Positions 22,370-31,455 are shown, numbered from the stretch's first letter. The stretch: 64,000 bases of DNA from Breoghania sp. (GCF_963674635.1 NZ_OY771475.1:3889001-3953000), one strand, 5' to 3'. Made by a program: numbers and translations. Notes: generated by a model from the sequence alone, not told the origin.

Positions 22370-22854
22370 CTGCTACCAGTTCCTTGTTGTACGGGCTCGG
22401 TCAATTGGACCGTCCAGCTTCGCTGTTCGCCCGTGTCGATCTCGAAGAATCCGGTCCGTTCATAGCCGCGCGCAATACAGTCCGCAATGCCGCGAATCGT
22501 GAATTCCTTTTCCCTTGTGCACATGAACGCGCGGCCACCCCATTCCCCGCCCTGATCGTAATCAATGGCGTATACGTAGTAATAACGTGAGGAAAGATGA
22601 CCAGGGATCAGGGTCTCGCAAGTCTTGGCCGGGAGGTTCCACCAGCCTTCCGTCGACCACTCGGTCTTGTCGCGATAGCCGATTGCAACGCCGACCTGGC
22701 TCTCGGTCTTGTTGCAAAGCCTGAGGTCCGCCGCGGCGGGTGCCACGCCCAGAAACGTCATGCAGGCGCTGGTGGCAGCCAGCGCGAATGCCCACGCTAC
22801 GGCCTTGTTCAGGCTGCGCGGCAAACCTTGTCTTGTAAGGTTGGACGACTTCAT
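22366..22854 (-). CDS. DUF1036 secreted protein
   Basis: 162 residues. Signal peptide about 1-41 (hydrophobic AVAWAFALAATSACMTFLGVAPAAA). The mature part matches DUF1036: LRLCNKTESQVGVAIGYRD, EGWWNLPAKTCETLIPG, YYYVYAIDYDQGG and FMCTREKEFTIRG, with four cysteines that could form disulfides. Function unknown; likely periplasmic. ATG 22854 gives a proper signal peptide. The gene lies upstream of pyk with an ATGA overlap, a linkage common in Hyphomicrobiales, and a good promoter candidate sits about 40-65 bp upstream. Confidence 0.87.
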   Translation of the reverse strand: MKSSNLTRQGLPRSLNKAVAWAFALAATSACMTFLGVAPAAADLRLCNKTESQVGVAIGYRDKTEWSTEGWWNLPAKTCETLIPGHLSSRYYYVYAIDYDQGGEWGGRAFMCTREKEFTIRGIADCIARGYERTGFFEIDTGEQRSWTVQLTEPVQQGTGSR

Positions 22855-22890
22855 GGGGTGATCATTAAGTCCGCAATGGAAACTATTGTT

Positions 22891-22920
22891 CTTATTGCGA
22901 ATGTTACGGTCGTTTGTCAA
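22891..22920 (-). promoter_or_regulatory. Candidate promoter of DUF1036-pyk
   Basis: On the minus strand TTGACA (22920-22915), an 18-bp spacer and AATAAG (22896-22891), giving a leader of about 30 nt before ATG 22854. The -35 is perfect and the -10 is weak. Confidence 0.45.
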
Positions 22921-23213
22921 CGTCACCCTCTTTGAGTGCCGGAGACGTTCCAGTCAGGCCCGTATATATTGGCGTTTCGTCCGACCGAACAAACGCAGCG
23001 TCGCATGTCTCAACAGACAGTGTGGTTTCGCCCGAAAAATGAGGCGGTATCAAGGCCGTGCGTAGTCAAACGGGTCTTGCCCTGATTATCCAAGACGATC
23101 CTGCCGCCGGAGCGGTCTGTTACCGTTTCCGTATTTCTGGCGATCCAGGGGCTTAGTATTTCCGGCTTTGCGAACGTGTCATCGAAATCGCGCGGTGTGT
23201 ACAACCGACCCGA
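22921..23213. other. Intergenic DNA between the DUF1036 promoter and the DMT gene
   Basis: Relatively A/T-rich. A 64-codon minus-strand frame (23010-23204) starts only with TTG, lacks a ribosome-binding site and resembles nothing known, so it is not annotated as a gene. Confidence 0.45.
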
Positions 23214-24227
23214 TTACGGGCGCGTTTCGAAAGGTGACGATGCTGTTTCGCCGGTTTCCGCAACGGGGCCTTGCTCCACACCGGTGAAGGGGGCTGCCCC
23301 GGGGGCCGCCAGATCGGCGGCGTTCGATTTTGAGGGGCGCGGGCGGGCCACCCAGATGCCGACGAGAATGGCCGCGCCGCCGGCAAACTGGAGCGGCGAC
23401 AGGGTTTCGGAAAAGATCAGCCAGCCGAAGAAGGCGGCCGCCACGGCCTCAAGGAAGATCACCAGCGAGGAAAAGCCCGCCGACAGGTGACCCAGCGCGA
23501 AGGCGAGCAGCCCCTGGCCTCCGGCATGGCTGATCACGGCGACCGCGATCAAGGCGGCGACGCCCGCCCAGCTTGCGGGGGTGAAGTCGTTTTCCATGAC
23601 AAGGGCGGCCACGAAGAGGGCGGCGGCGGTGATGAGCGTGGAGCGATAAAGCACGAGCCCCGGGCGGGCATGGCGGCGGGCAACGCGCACGGCGAGGAAA
23701 TAGGCACCGAAGAACATCGAGGTGATGATGCCATAAAGGTCGCCGTCCAGCCGTTCCGGTTCCAGCTGCACGCTGGAGCCGACAAGCGCGCCCGCGCCCA
23801 GCAGGCAGAAGCCGAGGCCGAAAAACATCTGCCGGGTCACCCGTTCCCCGATGAAGAGGCCCGATCCCATCAGTACCCACACCGGCGCCATGGTCGCCAG
23901 GAACGTAGCGTTGGCCATTGTGGTGTTGACGATGGCCAGGTGCCAGAAGATGAGATCGCCGGCAAAGAAGAGGCCGGCCAGAACCGTTGCGCGGTTCCAG
24001 CGCGGGCAAGACTGGCCGCCCGATTCAAGGCGCGCCCACAGCGCCAGCAGCGGCAGGGCGAGGGTCACGCGATAAAAGGCGCTGGTGAAGGGGCCCACTT
24101 CCGCATAGCGCACGAAGACCGGCGAGACGCCCATTGCGACCGCGCCCGCCAGAAGAGCCACGACGGCGACCGCGACGGTGCCTGCCTCGGCAATGGGGGC
24201 TGTGGGTGTTTGAGGAGTGGTCGACAT
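23214..24227 (-). CDS. DMT-superfamily (EamA) exporter
   Basis: 337-residue inner-membrane protein with ten predicted helices forming two EamA halves (about 20-150 and 165-300). Characteristic segments are VFVRYAEVGPFTSAFYR at the first half entrance, FLATMAPVWVLMGSGLFIGERV at the end of helices 4-5, and the second-half equivalent FLEAVAAAFFGWLIFSETLSPLQ. Such proteins export amino acids or metabolites; the substrate cannot be told from sequence. The N-terminal 16 residues are Pro/Thr-rich and cytosolic. It is divergent from the second N-formylglutamate amidohydrolase. Confidence 0.88.
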   Translation of the reverse strand: MSTTPQTPTAPIAEAGTVAVAVVALLAGAVAMGVSPVFVRYAEVGPFTSAFYRVTLALPLLALWARLESGGQSCPRWNRATVLAGLFFAGDLIFWHLAIVNTTMANATFLATMAPVWVLMGSGLFIGERVTRQMFFGLGFCLLGAGALVGSSVQLEPERLDGDLYGIITSMFFGAYFLAVRVARRHARPGLVLYRSTLITAAALFVAALVMENDFTPASWAGVAALIAVAVISHAGGQGLLAFALGHLSAGFSSLVIFLEAVAAAFFGWLIFSETLSPLQFAGGAAILVGIWVARPRPSKSNAADLAAPGAAPFTGVEQGPVAETGETASSPFETRP

Positions 24228-24443
24228 TTGCGGGCGGCTCGTTTCATCGGCCCATGGCGCATATGGGCGCGATCATTCGGTTTTCGGTGGTTTCGCTTTG
24301 CCTGCGCATGCCCAAAAGGCGGTTTCAGCACGGCGCTTCAATCGTGCAATCCATCGCGCAGGGTGGACGATGCGCCCATTCCTATGGCAAGCGATTATCC
24401 ACGTCACCCTAAATCGGGCCATCCGGCTCCAAACGGACCACCC

Positions 24444-25307
24444 ATGCACAGCGTGAACCGAGACAGCGCGTCCCCTCTTGAAGCTGGTGTTGCGCAAGAC
24501 TTTGAACCGGTCGAAATCCTTGCAGGCAACGAGAGCGGCGGATTGTTGCTGCTGTGTGATCATGCGCGCAACGAGCTTCCGCAGGCTTACGGCACACTGG
24601 GCTTGCCGCGCGCACAGCTGGAGCGGCATATCGGTTACGATATCGGCGCCAGGGACCTGACGCACACGCTCGCCGCCCGGCTCGGCGCGCCCGCGGTCCT
24701 GACCACCTTTTCGCGCCTGTTGATCGATCCGAACCGGGGTGAGGACGATCCCACCCTGGTGATGCGCATCTCCGATGGCGCGCTCATTCCCGAAAACGCC
24801 TATATCGGCGCGGAAGAGCGTCAGAAACGGATCGAGCGCTACTATCGGCCTTATCACGAGACGGTTTCGGCAACGCTGGACCGGATGACGGCGAGCGGGC
24901 GTCCGCCCGTGATCATCTCGATCCATTCGTTCACGGCGATCTGGCGCGGGTGGGCGCGGCCCTGGCACACGTCGATCCTGTGGGATCTTGACCCGCGTGT
25001 GCCGGATATCCTGTTTGCGGCGCTGGCGCGCGATCCGGCGCTGATCGTGGGCGACAACGAGCCTTATGATGGCGCCTTGCGCAATGACACCATGTACAAG
25101 CACGCCACCACGCGCGGGCTTGCCCATGCGCTTATCGAGGTGAGGCAGGATCTCATCGGCAATGCGCAAGGTGTCGCCGACTGGGCGGACCGGCTGGAGC
25201 CGATCCTGCGCGAGGTGAACGCGGTGGAGGAGACCCATGTGGTCCGCCACTATGGCTCGCGCGCGGATCCTTCGCGCACCCGGCAGGCACAGCGCAACAG
25301 GACGTGA
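24444..25307 (+). CDS. N-formylglutamate amidohydrolase (second copy)
   Basis: 287 residues, same family as the protein at 17395-18330 but clearly diverged. Conserved metal and substrate motifs are LLLCDHARNELP, HIGYDIGARDLT, TFSRLLIDPNRGEDDP, ISIHSFTAIWRG and the C-terminal ALIEVRQDLI. Predicted to hydrolyse an N-formyl or N-acyl amino acid. ATG 24444 (MHSVNRD) was chosen; in-frame sequence upstream belongs to the divergent promoter region. It is followed by DUF1244 and gapR on the same strand, an arrangement that recurs in Hyphomicrobiales. Confidence 0.86.
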   Translation: MHSVNRDSASPLEAGVAQDFEPVEILAGNESGGLLLLCDHARNELPQAYGTLGLPRAQLERHIGYDIGARDLTHTLAARLGAPAVLTTFSRLLIDPNRGEDDPTLVMRISDGALIPENAYIGAEERQKRIERYYRPYHETVSATLDRMTASGRPPVIISIHSFTAIWRGWARPWHTSILWDLDPRVPDILFAALARDPALIVGDNEPYDGALRNDTMYKHATTRGLAHALIEVRQDLIGNAQGVADWADRLEPILREVNAVEETHVVRHYGSRADPSRTRQAQRNRT

Positions 25308-25388
25308 GCCAGCGCGCGTCTTGACGTTTCGGGTGCGGGGCCCGATCTGAAGGCGTCGGAGAGATTTCACAGGTTCGGGAGGGACGGC

Positions 25389-25706
25389 ATGTCCGGAAGC
25401 AAGATCGATATCGACGAGGCCACGCGCACGGAACTTGAGGCGGCGGCCTTTCGGCGCCTGCTTGAACACCTGCGCACCCGCACCGATGTGCAGAATATCG
25501 ACCTCATGAACCTCGCGGGCTTTTGCCGCAACTGCCTGTCCAACTGGTACAAGGATGCGGCGGCGGACAGGGGGCTTGAGCTTTCCAAGGATGCCGCGCG
25601 CGAAATCGTCTATGGCATGACTTACGAGGAGTGGAAGACCCGCTATCAGAGCGAGGCGAGCGCCGAGCAGAAGGCGGCCTTCGAGGTGAACAAGCCAGCC
25701 CATTGA
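25389..25706 (+). CDS. DUF1244 protein
   Basis: 105 residues, conserved mainly in proteobacteria. The family signature is visible: AAAFRRLLEHLRTRTDVQNIDLMNLAGFCRNCLSNWY split across about 20-60, with a CxxC pair (CRNC), followed by AREIVYGMTYEEWK. The CRNC pair could bind metal or be redox active; no function is established. Ribosome-binding site GGGAGGG precedes ATG 25389. It lies between the second N-formylglutamate hydrolase and gapR. Confidence 0.9.
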   Translation: MSGSKIDIDEATRTELEAAAFRRLLEHLRTRTDVQNIDLMNLAGFCRNCLSNWYKDAAADRGLELSKDAAREIVYGMTYEEWKTRYQSEASAEQKAAFEVNKPAH

Positions 25707-25876
25707 TTGTTCTGAGGTGCGCGGCTTTGTCCCCTCGGGGAAGCTGACAATGTCCTGCGTGTGGGATCAATCGCGCCTTGACCGGCTCCCTTGTTTCTGG
25801 CACCCAAGCGACCCGAATTTTCCGCGCGCCGTTTCGCGCGCGCCGATTCCATCAACCCAAATGAGGAGCTCTCACC

Positions 25877-26146
25877 ATGGCTGACACGGGTGGGGTTGCC
25901 GCCGATCAGTTGCGCGCCTTCGTGGAGCGTATCGAGCGGCTTGAAGAAGAAAAGAAGGCCATTTCCGACGACGTGAAGGACGTCTACGGCGAGGCCAAGG
26001 CCATGGGCTTTGACGTCAAGATCCTGCGTCAGGTCGTGCGTCTTCGCAAGCAGGAGCCGCATGAGCGCGAAGAGCAGGAAGCGATCCTCGATCTCTACCT
26101 GCATGCGCTCGGCATGCTGTCTGCGGGTGCTCCGCAGGAAGACTGA
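25877..26146 (+). CDS. gapR: GapR nucleoid-associated protein (DUF2312)
   Basis: 89-residue coiled-coil DNA-binding protein. In Caulobacter GapR clamps overtwisted, AT-rich DNA ahead of replication and transcription forks, stimulates topoisomerases and is essential. The sequence shows the conserved order: dimerising helix [36 protein letters not shown], then the basic [20 protein letters not shown] and the C-terminal YLHALG. A strong GAGGAG Shine-Dalgarno precedes ATG 25877. A 170-bp gap separates it from DUF1244, so it may have its own promoter. It ends in a double hairpin terminator. Confidence 0.95.
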   Translation: MADTGGVAADQLRAFVERIERLEEEKKAISDDVKDVYGEAKAMGFDVKILRQVVRLRKQEPHEREEQEAILDLYLHALGMLSAGAPQED

Positions 26147-26191
26147 GCCACACGGCTCCTTTGGGCAGGCTTTTGCCTGCCGGTTCTGATG

Positions 26192-26215
26192 AACGGCCCC
26201 GCAAGGGGCCGTTTT
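26192..26215 (+). terminator. gapR terminator
   Basis: AACGGCCCC-GCAA-GGGGCCGTTTT. A preceding hairpin GGCAGGC-TTTT-GCCTGCC lies at 26164-26181. Confidence 0.8.
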
Positions 26216-26232
26216 CATGTGCGCCTGGCGTC

Positions 26233-27150
26233 TCAGCCTGCCTGCCTGACCGCGCCGGCGATGGCCTCAAGCGCGGCGATCACCCGGTCGCGTTCCCCTG
26301 TCAGGCCCTTGTAGGCGAGCTGGTCGGCATCGAGCGCCAGAAGCTGGGCGCGCAGCCCTGCTGCAAGGCGGGCACCGTCGGGATGGCGGGCAAAGGCTGC
26401 GAAGGGATCGACATGAACGCGGATGGTGAAAAGCACGTCGCCCGATTGCGGCAGACGGCGCAGCGTCTGGCGTTCCACGCGCACGAAAAAGGACGGATCG
26501 CCCTCACCGATCTGCGCTTCCAGGGATTTCGCAGCCGGGTGATGCAGCTTGCCATCGCCATAGATCGACCAGTTGAGCCGCCAGACCGGAGCGTCCACGG
26601 GCAGGTTTTCGAAGATCCGCCCGACGATCGCCCCCATGCGCGCGCCGTTGAAGCCAGGCACGTTTTCATGGATCGCGGTCATGTCCTGCGAGAACTTCTC
26701 CCGAAGCGACCATGACGAGGGGAAGGTGAGGGCGGCGGCGGCCAGCCGGTAGCCGTTTGGCCCCTTGCGCATCAGGACGAGGTCTTCCTGCACCAGAAGG
26801 GCGGCAAGCTTCAGGGGCGCCGCGGCATGGTCGGCGATGCGATGGCTTTCGCCCGTTGCTGTTACGGTGAGCGTCGCCCCGTCGAAGCGGTAGAGATCGG
26901 GAAACCGGTTCGGCAGGTGCTCGACAAGCAGCGCCAGCGTTTCGGCCTGTGCATCGAGCGTCTCCGGCTCGGCGGCAAAGACCGCACTTTCATCGTGCCG
27001 GAAAAGCTCAGCCTTCTGTTCCAGGTAATCGCCAAGCTGGTCGTCGATCTCGATCCAGTCATGGAGATCGAGCGGGGCGAGGCCGACCGTGAAGGGGGAC
27101 CTGTCGCCATCATAGGGCGTGTGGGGAAGGGGCGTGCGAACTGGTTCCAT
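26233..27150 (-). CDS. Haem-dependent oxidative N-demethylase-like protein (DUF3445)
   Basis: 305 residues, PF11927/HODM alpha-subunit family, whose studied members oxidatively remove a methyl group from small amines with a haem. Typical segments are IEIDDQLGDYLEQKAEL, LPNRFPDLYRFDG, LVQEDLVLMRKGPNGYRL, LTFPSSWSLREKFSQDMTAIHENVPGF (split), NWSIYGDGKLHHP, FVRVERQTLRRLPQSGDVLFTI. Haem ligand not assigned. None of the other subunits of known amine monooxygenases are nearby, so substrate and partner are open. The start is uncertain: ATG 27150 or 27171, neither with a clear ribosome-binding site. Confidence 0.82.
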   Translation of the reverse strand: MEPVRTPLPHTPYDGDRSPFTVGLAPLDLHDWIEIDDQLGDYLEQKAELFRHDESAVFAAEPETLDAQAETLALLVEHLPNRFPDLYRFDGATLTVTATGESHRIADHAAAPLKLAALLVQEDLVLMRKGPNGYRLAAAALTFPSSWSLREKFSQDMTAIHENVPGFNGARMGAIVGRIFENLPVDAPVWRLNWSIYGDGKLHHPAAKSLEAQIGEGDPSFFVRVERQTLRRLPQSGDVLFTIRVHVDPFAAFARHPDGARLAAGLRAQLLALDADQLAYKGLTGERDRVIAALEAIAGAVRQAG

Positions 27151-27235
27151 GCCGCCAGAATGACCGGGCATCAGCACTTTACGCAAGGACCAGATCAAGG
27201 TTGCGATGGAGCCAGCGGCGGGGGGATCGCGGGCA

Positions 27236-27266
27236 AGAAAAAAGGGCGACCCCAAGGCCGCCCTTT
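27236..27266 (-). terminator. pepF terminator
   Basis: Stem AAAGGGCG/CGCCCTTT with a T-rich tract on the minus strand, 25 bp beyond the pepF stop codon. Confidence 0.7.
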
Positions 27267-27290
27267 CCGATCTCGATTTGTGTCTCGCGC

Positions 27291-29114
27291 TCAGTCCATG
27301 GCGGCCAGTTCGTCGATCATGCGCTCGATGACCGAAAGCCCCTTCTGCCAGAAGGCGGGGTCGGTGGCGTCCAGACCGAAGGGGGCGAGAAGCTCCGAGT
27401 GGTGCTTGGTGCCGCCCGCCTTCAGAAGCTCGAAATACTTGTCCTGGAAGCCGGTCTCCGCTTCCTCGTAGACCGCGTAGAGCGAGTTCACGAGGCAGTC
27501 GCCGAAGGCATAGGCGTAGACGTAGAAGGGCGAGTGGATGAAGTGCGGAATGTAGGTCCAGAAGGTCTCGTAGCCTTCGCCGAAGGTGAAGGCGGGCCCG
27601 AGGCTCTCGCGCTGGACGTCCATCCAGATCTCGCCGAGGCGCTCGGCGGTCAGTTCGCCTTCGCGGCGCTCGGTATGGACGCGGCGCTCGAAGGTGTAGA
27701 AGGCGATCTGGCGCACCACCGTGTTGATCATGTCCTCCACCTTGGAGGCGAGCATGATCTTGCGGGCCTGCGCATCGGGGGCCTTTTCCAGAAGCGAGCG
27801 GAAAGTCAGCATCTCGCCGAAGACGCTTGCCGTTTCGGCCAATGTCAGCGGCGTCGGGGCCATCAGCGCGCCATTCGGGCCTGCCAGCACCTGGTGAACG
27901 CCATGGCCAAGCTCGTGCGCGAGCGTCATCACGTCCCGCGTCTTGCCCTGGTAATTGACCAGCACATAAGGGTGTGCGGAGGGAACCGTCGGGTGCGCGA
28001 AGGCGCCGGGCGCCTTGCCCGGGCGCACCGGTGCGTCGATCCAATTCCGGTCGAAGAAGCGTTCCGCGATCTCCGCCATGTCGGGTGAGAAACGCGCATA
28101 GGCGTCAAGCACCGTGGACTTGGCCTCATCCCACGGGATCTTGCGATCATCGGCCTTGGGAAGGGGCGCGTTGCGGTCATAGTGCATCATGGTGTCGAGG
28201 CCGAGCCATTTGGCCTTCATCGCGTAATAGCGGTGCGACAGGCGCGGATAGGCCTCGTGAACGGCTGAAACCAGCGCATCGACCACCTCGCGCTCCACCC
28301 GGTTGGCGAGGTGGCGGCTGTCGGCCACATCCTCAAAGCCGCGCCAGCGATCGGAGATTTCCTTGTCCTTGGCGAGGGTGTTGGTGACAAGCGTGAAGGT
28401 GGAGAGGTTCTTGGAGAACACCTTGGCGAGAGCATCGCTCGCCTCCTTGCGCTTTTCGCGCTCGGGGTTCTGCATGTAGTTGAGGGTGGCCTCCACGCCG
28501 AGCGTCTTGCCGTCGACCTCGAATTGCAGCGAGGAGATGGTCTCGTCGAAGAGACGGTTGAAGGCGGCGCGGCCGGTGGCCGACTTTTCATGGAACAGCT
28601 GCTCAACCCGGTCTTCGAGCTGGAAGGGGCGTTCCTTGCGGATATCGTCGAACCAGGGCTTGTAGTGGCCAAGCTCGGCATTATGCATGGCGGCGTCCAG
28701 AACGGCGTCCTCGATGCGGTTCAGTTCCAGCGTGAAGAACAGCAGATGCGTTCCGGCCGTCGTCAGCTTGTCCTGCACGTCGCCGTAGAATTTCTGGCGG
28801 GCGGGATCGGTGGTCTGGCCGGAATAGACGAGACCGGCAAAGGAAATCAGACGGCCCAGCAGTTCTTCCAGCGCCTCGTATTCCTTCACAACCTTCGCAA
28901 GGCCCGCCGCGTCATCGCGCGCCAGATCCGCCAACTTGCCCTTGTGGGCTGCCTCGAAAGCGCGCGCATCCGCCACCGATTTTTCAAGATCAGCCTTCAC
29001 GGACGCATCGTCCATGGAGGGGTAAAGGTCGGTGAGGTTCCATTCCGGCAGGTCGCCGAGCGTATCAGCTGCGGCGGCGTCGGCAGGGGCGGAAACGGGT
29101 TTCATGGAAAACAT
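27291..29114 (-). CDS. pepF: Oligoendopeptidase F, M3 family
   Basis: 607-residue cytoplasmic zinc metallopeptidase that trims peptides of roughly 7-20 residues. The zinc motif is LAHELGHGVHQ (HExxH, about residue 400), with the third ligand Glu in TLAETASVFGEML. The N-terminal helical domain (DLPEWNLTDLYPSMDD) and the C-terminal PHFIHSPFYVYAYAFGD with LKAGGTKHHSELLAPFGLD are standard for the PepF/M3B branch. Length normal. ATG 29114 encodes MFSMKP; the internal ATG nine bases on is also possible. Divergent from the response regulator at 29429. Confidence 0.95.
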   Translation of the reverse strand: MFSMKPVSAPADAAAADTLGDLPEWNLTDLYPSMDDASVKADLEKSVADARAFEAAHKGKLADLARDDAAGLAKVVKEYEALEELLGRLISFAGLVYSGQTTDPARQKFYGDVQDKLTTAGTHLLFFTLELNRIEDAVLDAAMHNAELGHYKPWFDDIRKERPFQLEDRVEQLFHEKSATGRAAFNRLFDETISSLQFEVDGKTLGVEATLNYMQNPEREKRKEASDALAKVFSKNLSTFTLVTNTLAKDKEISDRWRGFEDVADSRHLANRVEREVVDALVSAVHEAYPRLSHRYYAMKAKWLGLDTMMHYDRNAPLPKADDRKIPWDEAKSTVLDAYARFSPDMAEIAERFFDRNWIDAPVRPGKAPGAFAHPTVPSAHPYVLVNYQGKTRDVMTLAHELGHGVHQVLAGPNGALMAPTPLTLAETASVFGEMLTFRSLLEKAPDAQARKIMLASKVEDMINTVVRQIAFYTFERRVHTERREGELTAERLGEIWMDVQRESLGPAFTFGEGYETFWTYIPHFIHSPFYVYAYAFGDCLVNSLYAVYEEAETGFQDKYFELLKAGGTKHHSELLAPFGLDATDPAFWQKGLSVIERMIDELAAMD

Positions 29115-29428
29115 GTTTGCTCCGAAACGAATGGTGAGGTCACGGGCCGTGCGGCCGGGTCTGAAGCCCTTTGCGAAAGCCCGCGATGAAGCTGTTGGTG
29201 GGGGAGCATATAGGGTTCGCCGGCGCTTTCGGAAGGGCCTGCGAGCTTGGTGATGTTTCGGATCGGGGACTTGCGTGGGTTTGGCTATTTGTTAACCGGC
29301 CACAATCACAATGGATCGAAATGAGACAGCCGCGAGCGAGCCGAGTCGCGCCGGGATTGCGCCCTTGGGGTGTCCGATCCGGCAAGAGCCGCAGCGGTGG
29401 AATTCAGACCGAGTGAGTGCCTGTACAC
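29115..29428. other. 314-bp divergent promoter region
   Basis: Between pepF and the sigma-54 response regulator. No conserved promoter, RNA or repeat could be assigned. Confidence 0.45.
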
Positions 29429-31081
29429 ATGAGCGGACGTATTCTGATCGTCGATGATGATCCGGTGCAGCGCCGGTTGCTGGAAGAGGCGGTGCGCCGC
29501 TTCGGATATGCATCGCGGGTGGTGGAAAACGGCGTTCAGGCGCTGGAGGTGATGCTTGCGTCCGAAGGCAGCGACATCGATCTGGTCATTCTCGATCTGG
29601 TGATGCCGGAGCTTGACGGTTTCGCGACGCTTGAAAAGCTGCGCGCGGAGGGCAACGCCACGCCGGTGATCGTGCAGACCGCGCAGGCGGGCATCGATAC
29701 GGTGGTCGGCGCGATGCGCGCGGGCGCTCAGGATTTCGTGGTCAAGCCGATCAGCCCGGAGCGGCTGGAGGTCTCGATCCGCAACGTGCTGAAGGTCTCC
29801 GCCCTTGAGGGAGAGATCGTGCGCTTCCGCAAGCTTGCAGGCGGCACGCTGACCTTCAAGGACATCATCACCCGGTCCTCTTCCATGGAGCGCGTGATCC
29901 GGCTCGGCGAACGGGCCGCCGCCTCCAATATCCCGATCCTGATCGAAGGCGAATCCGGTGTTGGCAAGGAATTGATCGCGCGCGCCATTCAGGGCCAGAG
30001 CGACCGGGCCGCCAAACCCTTTGTCACGGTCAATTGCGGGGCGATCCCGGAAAATCTCGTGGAATCGATCCTGTTCGGCCACGAGAAGGGCGCGTTCACC
30101 GGCGCCGTCGACAAACATGTCGGCAAGTTCCAGGAAGCCCATGGCGGCACGCTCTTCCTCGATGAGGTGGGCGAGTTGCCGAGCGAAGTGCAGGTCAAGC
30201 TCCTGCGCGCGCTCCAGGAAGGCGAGATCGATCCGGTCGGCGCACGCCGTCCGCAGAAGATCGATTTCCGTCTGATCTCCGCCACCAATCGGCGGCTGAT
30301 GGATCTGGTCAAGGAAGGCCGTTTCCGCGAGGACCTCTATTATCGGCTCAACGTGTTTCCCATCTGGATCCCGCCCTTGCGTGACCGGTTGGAGGATATT
30401 CCGGAGCTGACGCGGCATTTCCTTGCCCGCTTCGCGGCAGAAGAACACAAGCCCAAGATTTCCACCGTCGCGCCGGACACGGTACAGCTTCTCCAGACCT
30501 ATGACTGGCCGGGCAATATCCGGCAGCTGGAAAACGCGGTTTTCCGTGCCGTTGTGCTGTGCGACGACACCTGCCTGAGGCCCGACGATTTTCCGCAGGT
30601 CCAGGCCCAGTGCGCCGGGCGCAGCGCAAGTTCGACGCGCGGCGTCGGCATGAGCGCGAGCCTCCTGGGCACGCCGGAAAAGATCGAGCCGCCGCTTATC
30701 GCGGGCGAGGCCGTGACACCGCAGCCGGTGCCCGGATATGGGGCGCGGGGCGACTGGGTCGGGCATGTCGAATATCATTCGGGGGCGCAAACGGCCCCTC
30801 AGCCGGCGGCGCTTTCCGGCCAGGCGGGCGCGCCTTCGGGCGGCTTTGCCGGTTTCGTCGAAGGCGCGGCGCCTTTCGGGTTCTTGAGGGCGCTCGATCA
30901 GAACGGCCATGTCCAGACGCTGGAAAGCGTGGAGCGCGACATGATCGTCACCGCCATCGATCACTATGGCGGGCGGATGGCGGAAGTGGCCCGGCGTCTG
31001 GGGATCGGCCGTTCCACGCTTTACCGGAAATTGAAGGACTACGGTCTGGAGGCCTCCAACGGCCAGGACGCCGCACAATAG
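29429..31081 (+). CDS. Sigma-54-dependent response regulator (NtrC family)
   Basis: 550 residues. An N-terminal receiver (about 1-120; acidic VDDD, phospho-Asp in LVILDLVMPELDGF, Lys in VVKPIS) is followed by an AAA+ sigma-54 activation domain (about 140-375). This has Walker A GESGVGKE, the GAFTGA loop, Walker B GGTLFLDEVGEL and the DWPGNIRQLENAV element. The C-terminal Fis-type helix-turn-helix is at about 500-545 (MAEVARRLGIGRSTLYRKLK). The linker between the AAA+ and HTH domains is about 115 residues, Gly/Ala/Pro-rich and unusually long. No sensor kinase is adjacent, so it is an orphan regulator; target genes unknown. ATG 29429 is preferred to GTG 29417. Confidence 0.92.
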   Translation: MSGRILIVDDDPVQRRLLEEAVRRFGYASRVVENGVQALEVMLASEGSDIDLVILDLVMPELDGFATLEKLRAEGNATPVIVQTAQAGIDTVVGAMRAGAQDFVVKPISPERLEVSIRNVLKVSALEGEIVRFRKLAGGTLTFKDIITRSSSMERVIRLGERAAASNIPILIEGESGVGKELIARAIQGQSDRAAKPFVTVNCGAIPENLVESILFGHEKGAFTGAVDKHVGKFQEAHGGTLFLDEVGELPSEVQVKLLRALQEGEIDPVGARRPQKIDFRLISATNRRLMDLVKEGRFREDLYYRLNVFPIWIPPLRDRLEDIPELTRHFLARFAAEEHKPKISTVAPDTVQLLQTYDWPGNIRQLENAVFRAVVLCDDTCLRPDDFPQVQAQCAGRSASSTRGVGMSASLLGTPEKIEPPLIAGEAVTPQPVPGYGARGDWVGHVEYHSGAQTAPQPAALSGQAGAPSGGFAGFVEGAAPFGFLRALDQNGHVQTLESVERDMIVTAIDHYGGRMAEVARRLGIGRSTLYRKLKDYGLEASNGQDAAQ

Positions 31082-31455
31082 GCGTCCGCGACCGGGCTTG
31101 CGTGCTGTCGGCGTGGGGGAATGGGGCGTCTGTCATTGCGGACGACTTGCCTTTGATGCAGACAATACAGGCCCCGACGCAGGGGAACTCAAGACCTGTG
31201 TCAAAATGCGCAGCCATTCTTGCCGCAAAATCGCCCGCTTGCCATGTTGACTCGGTGCCCGTACCGAGGGCAGGGCCGAGTTTTAGGCAATCCGAGACTG
31301 AGTTTCCCGGTTCCCATGGCTGTCCTGCCCCAGGATTTTCCACGTCGGCGAAGCGGACATGCGCCAATCCGCGTGGTTGTTGTTTCCTTTCGAAATACGG
31401 TAAAAACTCGTTAACCGAGTCTGTCGTATTTTAAGGACACTCGGGGGTATCAGGG
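31082..31455. other. 374-bp intergenic region before the YcbK-type gene
   Basis: No gene recognised. It holds the nested inverted repeat at 31393-31431, 25-63 bp ahead of the next start codon. Confidence 0.5.
31393..31431. promoter_or_regulatory. Nested inverted repeat upstream of ycbK-like gene
   Basis: Outer arms AAATACG/CGTATTT enclose an inner stem ACTCG-TTAAC-CGAGT. A GANTC (CcrM) site, GAGTC, is inside. Could be an operator or a leader hairpin. Confidence 0.4.

Noticed and set aside
23010..23204. 64-codon minus-strand frame after the DMT gene
   Set aside because: Starts with TTG, has no Shine-Dalgarno and no recognisable similarity.
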